Shown in pieces: positions 3,552 to 6,409 of a stretch of 6,409 nucleotides of DNA. The position numbers and the translations under genes were made by a program. The number at the start of each line of letters is the position of its first letter. Within the stretch, counting starts at the first letter, position 1. The stretch comes from CAYVIB01 sp964451365 (GTDB lineage Bacteria > Pseudomonadota > Gammaproteobacteria > Pseudomonadales > Cellvibrionaceae), in NCBI GenBank assembly GCA_964451365.1, contig CAYVIB010000072.1, positions 1 through 6,409 of the forward strand, read 5' to 3'. The notes under the pieces were generated by a model. That model did no database searches, was not told the DNA's origin, and saw only the letters and a list, made by a program, of their open reading frames with translations.

Positions 3552-6409
3552 TTATGAAGAGCTGGACTTCAACGCTTCGGTCAGGGCCGCTTCGATTTCC
3601 GCCGCGCTTACGCTGTCTCCCGTTGCCGCGGATTCTTCCCGCCGACGGCGACGCTCGTTGTGATAAGCCATACCGGTACCGGCCGGAATCAGGCGTCCCA
3701 CCACCACGTTTTCCTTCAATCCGCGCAGGTTGTCGATCTTGCCGGTAACCGACGCCTCGGTCAGTACGCGGGTGGTTTCCTGGAAGGAAGCCGCGGAAAT
3801 GAAGGATTCGGTTGCCAGTGAGGCCTTGGTAATACCCAGCAATTGACGTTCGTACTGTGCCGGTTGCCTGCCTTCCGCGCGCAGTTTCTCGTTCGACTCC
3901 AGCACCTGGGTAAGCTCCACCTGTTCGCCTTTGACGAAATCGGAATCCCCCATTGCGGTAATTTCAACCTTGCGCAGCATCTGCCGGACAATCACTTCAA
4001 TATGTTTGTCGTTGATCTTCACACCCTGGAGGCGGTAAACCTCCTGGATTTCGTTGGTGATATAACGGGCCAGCGCTTCCACACCCTGCAGGCGCAGGAT
4101 ATCGTGCGGATTCGAGGGACCATCGGATACCACTTCACCCTTGGCCACGGTTTCACCTTCGAACACGGTCAGCTGACGGTGTTTCGGGATCAACACCTCG
4201 TAATGGGTGGAGCCGTCCGGCAACGTCTGACCATGTTCCGGCGTAATAATCAGGCGGCGTTTGCCCTTGGTTTCCTTACCGAAGGAAACCGCACCTGAAA
4301 TTTCCGCCAGGATTGCGGGTTCTTTCGGCTTGCGGGCTTCGAACAGGTCGGCAACCCTTGGCAGACCACCGGTGATGTCACGGGTTTTCGAGCCTTCCTG
4401 CGGAATACGGGCAATAACGTCACCCACATTCACCTGGTCACCTTCGCTAAGGCTCAGAATTGCCTTACCGGGTAGCAAGTAGTGCGCCGGCTGGTTGTTG
4501 GGCAGGGTCAGTTCCTTGCCCTTTTCATCCACCAGCGTCACCGCGGGTCTCAAGTCCTTACCTGCCGCGGGTCGCTCGGACGGGTCCATAACTTCGGTGG
4601 AAGACAAACCAGTCAGTTCATCGGTCTGTTTGCGAACGGAGACGCTCTCGTCCATGCCGGTCAACGCGACCCGGCCGGCCACTTCGGAAATAATCGGGTG
4701 GGTGTGCGGGTCCCACTTGGCGACCACAGTGCCACCTTTGACCTGCTCGCCCTCTTTAACCGAAATCACCGCGCCGTAAGGGATCTTGTAACGTTCACGC
4801 TCGCGACCGGCGCTGTCGGCCACGGCCAGTTCGCCGGAACGCGACACCGCCACCAGCGCACCGCTTTCGCGGCTGACCACTTTGATATTGTGCAGGCGGA
4901 TCGTACCGTCCTGCTTTATTTCCACGCTATCGGCGGCGGAGGCCCGGCTGGCCGCACCACCAATGTGGAAGGTCCGCATGGTCAACTGGGTACCCGGTTC
5001 ACCGATGGACTGGGCCGCGATAACACCGATCGCTTCACCCATATTGGCCTTATGGCCACGGGCCAGGTCGCGGCCATAGCACTGGGAGCAGATACCGTAG
5101 CGGGTTTCGCAGGTAATCGCGGAACGCACCAATACCTCGTCGATACCCATCGCCTCAATGCGCTCGACCCATTTTTCGTCGATCATGGTACCGGCGGGCA
5201 CCAGGATTTCGTCACTGTCCGGCCGGGTAACGTCGCGAGCCACCACACGACCGAGGATACGATCACCGAGCGATTCGATTACATCACCACCTTCGATAAC
5301 CGGCGTCATAGTCAGGCCGTTATCAGTACCGCAATCGGGCGTGGTAATGACCACGTCCTGGGCCACATCCACCAGGCGGCGGGTCAGGTAACCGGAGTTC
5401 GCGGTTTTCAGGGCGGTATCCGCCAGACCTTTACGCGCACCGTGAGTGGAAATGAAGTACTGCAGTACGTTCAGGCCCTCACGGAAGTTCGCGGTAATCG
5501 GGGTTTCGATAATGGAGCCGTCCGGGCGCGCCATCAGCCCGCGCATACCGGCCAACTGGCGAATCTGCGCGGGCGAACCCCGGGCACCGGAGTCCGCGTA
5601 CATAAAGACGGAGTTGTAGGAAGATTGCTCTTCCTCTTCACCCGTTTTGTTGACGACGGTTTCCTTCGAAATACCTTCCATCATCGATTTGGCCACCAGG
5701 TCGTTGGCCCGTGACCAGATGTCGATAACCTTGTTGTACTTCTCGCCCTGGGTAACCAGACCGGAAGCGTACTGGCCTTCGATTTCTTTTACTTCCGCCT
5801 CGGCGCTTTCAATGATCGCCGCCTTGCTGGCGGGAATGGCGAAGTCATTAACGCCGATTGACGAACCGGATTTGGTACTGAAGTCGTAACCCATATACAT
5901 CAACTGGTCGGCAAAAATCACCGTCGCTTTCAGGCCGACGATACGGTAGCAGTAGTTGATAATCGCCGAAATGGCTTTTTTCACCATCGGCTTGTTAATC
6001 ATTTCGAACGGGATGCCGTCCGGCACGATGTCCCACAGCAGTATGCGACCGACTGTGGTATCAACCAGATAGGTGCTCGTTTCCTTCTCGCCATCTTCAC
6101 GCAGGCTGGTTTCGCTGATGCGCACCTTGATACGCGCCTGCAGGCCCACTTGCTTGGAATAGAATGCCCGGGAGACTTCTTTCTCGTCCGAGAACACCAT
6201 TCCCTCGCCCTTTTCATTGATGCGCTCGCGGGTCATCCAGTAAAGTCCCAACACCACGTCCTGGGACGGCACGATAATCGGCTCGCCCGACGCGGGGGAC
6301 AGAATGTTGTTGGTGGACATCATCAGCGCGCGCGCTTCCAGTTGGGCCTCGATGGTCAACGGCACGTGCACGGCCATCTGGTCGCCGTCGAAGTCCGCGT
6401 TATAGGCCG
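3552..6409 (-). CDS. rpoC: DNA-directed RNA polymerase subunit beta', C-terminal part (runs off the right edge)
   Basis: Beta' forms one side of the RNA polymerase cleft and carries the catalytic metal. The fragment has 951 full codons, matching E. coli beta' from about residue 456 to the end (family about 1400). It opens with AYNADFDGDQMAVH, whose three Asp (codons within 6381-6395) hold the catalytic Mg. The bridge helix spans 5355-5450 (STHGARKGLADTALK onward). The second zinc site has all four Cys, codons at 5331-5333, 5109-5111, 5088-5090 and 5079-5081. The trigger loop half TQLTMRTFHIGG lies near 4960-5010. A long insertion follows (about 4385-4945, SI3 type), then TRDITGGLPRVADLFEARKP. 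The tail is acidic and Ser-rich (ALKSSSS), stopping with TAA. Translation runs unbroken; the true start lies outside the window. Confidence 0.98.
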   Translation of the reverse strand, partial: AYNADFDGDQMAVHVPLTIEAQLEARALMMSTNNILSPASGEPIIVPSQDVVLGLYWMTRERINEKGEGMVFSDEKEVSRAFYSKQVGLQARIKVRISETSLREDGEKETSTYLVDTTVGRILLWDIVPDGIPFEMINKPMVKKAISAIINYCYRIVGLKATVIFADQLMYMGYDFSTKSGSSIGVNDFAIPASKAAIIESAEAEVKEIEGQYASGLVTQGEKYNKVIDIWSRANDLVAKSMMEGISKETVVNKTGEEEEQSSYNSVFMYADSGARGSPAQIRQLAGMRGLMARPDGSIIETPITANFREGLNVLQYFISTHGARKGLADTALKTANSGYLTRRLVDVAQDVVITTPDCGTDNGLTMTPVIEGGDVIESLGDRILGRVVARDVTRPDSDEILVPAGTMIDEKWVERIEAMGIDEVLVRSAITCETRYGICSQCYGRDLARGHKANMGEAIGVIAAQSIGEPGTQLTMRTFHIGGAASRASAADSVEIKQDGTIRLHNIKVVSRESGALVAVSRSGELAVADSAGRERERYKIPYGAVISVKEGEQVKGGTVVAKWDPHTHPIISEVAGRVALTGMDESVSVRKQTDELTGLSSTEVMDPSERPAAGKDLRPAVTLVDEKGKELTLPNNQPAHYLLPGKAILSLSEGDQVNVGDVIARIPQEGSKTRDITGGLPRVADLFEARKPKEPAILAEISGAVSFGKETKGKRRLIITPEHGQTLPDGSTHYEVLIPKHRQLTVFEGETVAKGEVVSDGPSNPHDILRLQGVEALARYITNEIQEVYRLQGVKINDKHIEVIVRQMLRKVEITAMGDSDFVKGEQVELTQVLESNEKLRAEGRQPAQYERQLLGITKASLATESFISAASFQETTRVLTEASVTGKIDNLRGLKENVVVGRLIPAGTGMAYHNERRRRREESAATGDSVSAAEIEAALTEALKSSSS

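Noticed and set aside
4482..5714. Plus-strand open frame of 410 codons opposite rpoC
   Set aside because: It is fully antisense to conserved rpoC sequence, and has low-complexity composition and no family signature.

Overview
The window is a core translation and transcription locus of a gammaproteobacterium, read entirely on the minus strand. In transcription order it holds the C-terminal two thirds of rpoC (RNA polymerase beta'), rpsL (S12), rpsG (S7), fusA (EF-G) and the first 20 codons of tuf (EF-Tu). The beta' chain carries the large SI3-type insertion inside its trigger loop, and rpoC lies directly upstream of rpsL. In E. coli the rpo and str clusters are apart, while Pseudomonas-like and Cellvibrio-like lineages keep them together. 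With a moderately high GC content and an EF-G that recalls the Pseudomonas FusA1 type, a non-enteric gammaproteobacterium (Pseudomonadales/Cellvibrionales-like) is most likely. The genus cannot be fixed from the sequence alone.

Layout, right to left: rpoC runs in from the right edge at its catalytic NADFDGD motif and ends at 3552. A 169-base gap (3383-3551) follows. It holds a GC hairpin after rpoC, a near-consensus sigma70 promoter (TTGACG, 17 bases, TACAAT) with a GC-rich discriminator, an inverted repeat enclosing that promoter's -10 box, and an rpsL leader with two hairpins, one followed by a U-rich tract. rpsL (3011-3382) and rpsG (2438-2908) are separated by 102 bases that contain a stem-loop resembling the E. 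coli S7 autoregulatory site. Between rpsG and fusA is an unusually long 214-base gap with a strong symmetric terminator-like hairpin and an abutting 14-bp perfect inverted repeat with a 35-base loop. fusA (112-2223) is followed after 49 bases by tuf; both start with GTG.

The genes make the transcription enzyme, two small-subunit proteins (decoding centre and 3' major domain) and the two elongation GTPases. The coding genes look intact and ordinary. The interest lies in the non-coding gaps. They suggest that this str operon has its own promoter and leader, keeps S7 feedback, and may have partly uncoupled fusA-tuf from rpsL-rpsG. I saw no mobile genes, CRISPR array, tRNA, rRNA or new protein system. 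The long plus-strand reading frames are shadows of these genes.
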